Source of the DNA: JBBQFI01 sp038237805
GTDB lineage: Bacteria; Verrucomicrobiota; Verrucomicrobiia; Chthoniobacterales; UBA10450
Direction: 5' to 3'
NCBI GenBank assembly: GCA_038237805.1
Contig: JBBRYI010000005.1
Span: 124,001-188,000 of the forward strand
DNA length: 64,000 nt
Shown: one piece after another, positions 61,507-64,000 of the stretch
Position numbering within the stretch: position 1 is the stretch's first letter
Layout of the letters: every line of letters starts with the position of its first letter
Position numbers and translations under genes: made by a program
Notes under the pieces: generated by a model
Databases searched by the model: none
What the model saw: only the letters and a program-made list of their open reading frames with translations
What the model was told of the DNA's origin: nothing

Positions 61507-62943
61507 TCACGAGAATTCCCGATCGGTAGGTGCAGATTCTTTCGGCATGTGGAGCCGCAAATAGGAAAGGAGGTCCGTCCGGGTGATGAGACCGAGAAAT
61601 TTGTCGCCATCCATCACAATCGCGACGCGACCGCGCTCGAAAACTTCGAGCAAATCGGGAATGCTCGCCTTCGGTGAAAGCGTCTCGATACGATCGGTCA
61701 TCGCGGTTTTCACCAACTCATTAAAATGGCCCGGCTCGCGGTGCACCTTCACGAGCAAATCCGACTCATCGAGAATTCCCACTGGCCGACAGCGTTCATC
61801 GACGACTGGCACTTGCGACACGTCGGCGGATCGCATGCGCTTGAACGCAGTAAGTAAGGTGTCGTCCGGGCCGACGGAAATAACTTCGCCGGCCTCGTAA
61901 CGATGCGAAACGAGATCGCTCAGATCTCCATGCGGCGGCCGTTGCACAAAGCCCTGCTCGGCCATCCAAAAATCGTTATACATCTTGGACAGATATTTAT
62001 TTCCACTATCGCAAACGAAAGTGACAACGCGTTTCGGTTTGGTTTGGGCACGGCAATAACGAAGTGCGCCCGCAACCAGCGTTCCCGTGGAGGAACCGCC
62101 GAGAATTCCTTCGCGGGAAAGCAGCTCGCGCGCGACCGCGAAACTTTCCGCGTCATCGATTTCGAACGCATCGGTAACGTAAGACATATTGGCATTTTCG
62201 GGAATGAAATCTTCGCCGATGCCTTCGACGGCCCAGCTTCCGGCTTGAGCGAGTTTACCGGTTTTGACCCATTCATATAGAATGGAGCCGGTAGGATCGG
62301 CGAGAATGATCTCCATTCCGGGACGCACGCGCGCAAAAAAACGGCCCAGACCAGTCAACGTTCCACCGGAGCCGACACCGACTACAACTGCATCAAGATG
62401 ATGTAGCATTTGTTCCCAGATTTCCGGACCGGTTGTGCGCTCGTGCGCGAGCGGATTCGCCGGGTTACCAAACTGATTGACGTAAAATCCGCCGGGAATT
62501 TCCTCCGCTAGGCGAAATGCAACGTCTTGATAATATTCCGGATGACCGCGCGTGACATCGGAACGCGTGAGCCGCACTTCTGCGCCGAGCGCGCGCACAT
62601 GCGCGATTTTTTCCTGCGACATTTTGTCGGGAATGACGAGGATGATGCGGTAACCTTTCGCGCCCGCGATCAAGGCGAGGCCGAGTCCGGTGTTGCCAGC
62701 GGTGGCTTCGACGATTGTACCGCCCGGACGAAGTTTTCCGTCGCGCTCCGCAGCTTCGATCATCGCGAGCGCGACGCGATCTTTAATCGAACCGGTCGGA
62801 TTTTGATTCTCGAGCTTAACGAAAAGCTGACACGGGCCCGTATCCATGCGCGTGATCTCCACCAGCGGCGTGTCGCCGATGAGCGAAAGAATCGCCGGCG
62901 GTTTGCTATGCGCCGGGACGGTAGCGGTGGAAGCTGTGGTCAT
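61507..62943 (-). CDS. Cystathionine beta-synthase with CBS domain pair
   Basis: About 478 residues from ATG 62943 (MTTASTATVPAHSK); a longer upstream frame would overlap the divergent permease and is rejected. Fold-type II PLP domain: LIGDTPLVEI, PLP Lys in NQNPTGSIKDRVAL, VEATAGNTGLGLALIAGAKG, GVGSGGTLTGLGRF, LGGSSTGTLVAGAL. Two C-terminal CBS domains (ISVGPDDTLLTAFKRMRSAD; IPDLLEVFERGRVAIVMDGD) likely sense AdoMet or nucleotides. Condenses serine (or O-acetylserine) with homocysteine. Paired with the gamma-lyase gene. Confidence 0.93.
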   Translation of the reverse strand: MTTASTATVPAHSKPPAILSLIGDTPLVEITRMDTGPCQLFVKLENQNPTGSIKDRVALAMIEAAERDGKLRPGGTIVEATAGNTGLGLALIAGAKGYRIILVIPDKMSQEKIAHVRALGAEVRLTRSDVTRGHPEYYQDVAFRLAEEIPGGFYVNQFGNPANPLAHERTTGPEIWEQMLHHLDAVVVGVGSGGTLTGLGRFFARVRPGMEIILADPTGSILYEWVKTGKLAQAGSWAVEGIGEDFIPENANMSYVTDAFEIDDAESFAVARELLSREGILGGSSTGTLVAGALRYCRAQTKPKRVVTFVCDSGNKYLSKMYNDFWMAEQGFVQRPPHGDLSDLVSHRYEAGEVISVGPDDTLLTAFKRMRSADVSQVPVVDERCRPVGILDESDLLVKVHREPGHFNELVKTAMTDRIETLSPKASIPDLLEVFERGRVAIVMDGDKFLGLITRTDLLSYLRLHMPKESAPTDREFS

Positions 62944-63050
62944 TTCAAATGCAATGTTTCTCTGAAGCACTCGTCTAACAGACCTAGGTTGCCTCAGTAC
63001 TTGAACTGGCTCAAGGGGCCGGATTCGCGAAGGTGCAGGCTCTTTTGAAA

Positions 63051-64000
63051 ATGCGACGAACAATTTCGCTGCTCACCGCTACCTCCATCGTCGTCGGCAA
63101 CATGGTGGGCACGGGCATTTTCACCAGTCTCGGATTTCAAGTCGGCGACTTGCGAACTGGTTTCGCTGTCATGGCGGTCTGGGCTGTTGGCGGCGTGTGC
63201 GCGCTTTGCGGCGCACTCGCATACGCGGAACTGGGAGCCGCGCTGCCGCGATCCGGCGGCGAATACAATTTTTTAAGCCGGATCTATCATCCATCGGTCG
63301 GTTTTCTTGCGGGATGGATTTCTGCCACGGTCGGCTTTGCCGCCCCGGTCGCGATCGCAGCCAAACCATTTGGCACTTATCTGGCGGATATTTTTCCGGG
63401 AACGAATCCGCTCCTCCTATCTTTAGCGGTGATTTGGATAACGACCTTCGTTTTGCTGCGCGATTTGCGATTAGGCAGCATCTTTCAGAACGCGTCGACC
63501 ATACTCAAAGTCGCGCTAATCATTGTCATCATCGTCGGTGGGTTTACCGCGAAAGCCACGCAACCGATTTCATTTTTGCCAGGCGAAGGTGACGCCGCGC
63601 TCATCCTCAGCGCACCATTCGCAATCAGTCTCTACTGGGTCATGTACGCCTACTCGGGCTGGAATGCCTCGACCTACATCGTCGGTGAAATGCGGAATCC
63701 GGCGCGCAACATTCCTCTTTCTGTCGGTCTCGGCACGCTCCTGGTTGGAGCTCTTTATCTCGGATTGAATGCAGTTTTTCTGCGCACAACGCCTGCGAGT
63801 GAGATGCTCGGCAAACAACAGGTCGCGCTCATCGCTGGCGTTCACATTTTCGGAAGTGCCGGTGCAAAAGTAATGGCGCTGTTCATTTGTCTCGGGCTGG
63901 TTTCTGCGGTCAGCGCGATGATGTGGATAGGCCCGCGCGTGACTGCGACGATGGGTCAGGATTTCAAAGCTCTCGGATGGCTTGCGCGGACGAATGCACA
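63051..64000 (+). CDS. APC-family amino acid permease, partial (3' end beyond right edge)
   Basis: Open plus-strand frame of 316 codons to the window edge. It starts MRRTISLLTATSIVVGNMVG with the APC first-helix signature GNMVGTGIF, then ALAYAELGAALPRSGGEYNF, GWISATVGFAAPVAIAAKPF, ISLYWVMYAYSGWNASTYIV and GEMRNPARNIPLS, typical of the basic amino acid/polyamine antiporter or LAT-like branch. At least eight helices are visible. Divergent from cystathionine beta-synthase over 107 bp; the substrate cannot be assigned. Confidence 0.9.
   Translation, partial: MRRTISLLTATSIVVGNMVGTGIFTSLGFQVGDLRTGFAVMAVWAVGGVCALCGALAYAELGAALPRSGGEYNFLSRIYHPSVGFLAGWISATVGFAAPVAIAAKPFGTYLADIFPGTNPLLLSLAVIWITTFVLLRDLRLGSIFQNASTILKVALIIVIIVGGFTAKATQPISFLPGEGDAALILSAPFAISLYWVMYAYSGWNASTYIVGEMRNPARNIPLSVGLGTLLVGALYLGLNAVFLRTTPASEMLGKQQVALIAGVHIFGSAGAKVMALFICLGLVSAVSAMMWIGPRVTATMGQDFKALGWLARTNA

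Noticed and set aside
1..64000. rRNA, tRNA, CRISPR array, transposase, integrase or phage genes
   Set aside because: None could be recognised on either strand; palindromic elements here are dispersed, not regularly spaced arrays.

Overview
The window looks like a chromosomal segment of a soil-type Gram-negative bacterium, most likely Verrucomicrobiota (Chthoniobacterales-like). The primary-type sigma factor reads like verrucomicrobial housekeeping sigmas. Lipoproteins, signal peptides and a multihaem cytochrome imply a periplasm. The long duplicated FtsX/MacB permeases (ADOP type) are typical of Acidobacteriota and Verrucomicrobiota. This placement is inference from protein character, not a database result. 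No rRNA, tRNA, CRISPR array, transposase or phage gene was seen.

Layout. 1-1.43 kb: 5' part of a polytopic membrane protein running off the left edge. 1.7-5.7 kb: pyruvate kinase, sigma-70 factor, inositol-phosphate synthase. 6.4-14.8 kb: an operon for reductive uracil/thymine breakdown (carbamoyl-amide hydrolase, PreA-like dihydropyrimidine dehydrogenase, methylmalonate-semialdehyde dehydrogenase, dihydropyrimidinase, NCS1 permease, class III aminotransferase). 14.8-23.5 kb: uracil-DNA glycosylase, oligoendopeptidase F, a TPR protein and serine hydrolase bracketed by inverted copies of one repeat, YjbQ, hypoxanthine phosphoribosyltransferase, MoaD/ThiS, YajQ, a TPR lipoprotein and a DUF4097-like lipoprotein.

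22.7-48.9 kb, all on the minus strand: a very large putative export/envelope locus. An NtrC-type sigma-54 activator and a histidine kinase are followed by a consensus -24/-12 sigma-54 promoter. Then come an 88-residue one-helix protein, a membrane-fusion protein, two LolD/MacB-type ATPases, seven ADOP permeases, a retropepsin-like aspartic protease and two DUF4097-like proteins. The genes are tightly packed, often 2-40 nt apart.

49-57.2 kb: an octahaem cytochrome c, a small membrane protein and three peptidases (S9, M20, M3). 57.3-58.9 kb is a rearranged patch: a 60-codon comM remnant, a TrmB-type regulator with a candidate operator, and the broken 5' end of a secreted-protein gene fused tail-to-tail with a truncated cvpA. 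59.1-64 kb: chorismate synthase, cystathionine gamma-synthase/lyase and beta-synthase, and the start of an APC permease.

Two layers of non-coding structure cross the window. First, the octamer CCTAACGA occurs 42 times exactly (both strands) between 7.25 and 61.5 kb, about 1 per 1.3-1.5 kb, against about 2 expected by chance. This density resembles DNA-uptake-sequence systems. Second, at least six families of inverted-repeat (MITE/REP-like) elements lie at gene ends, several supplying stop codons or translated N- or C-termini.
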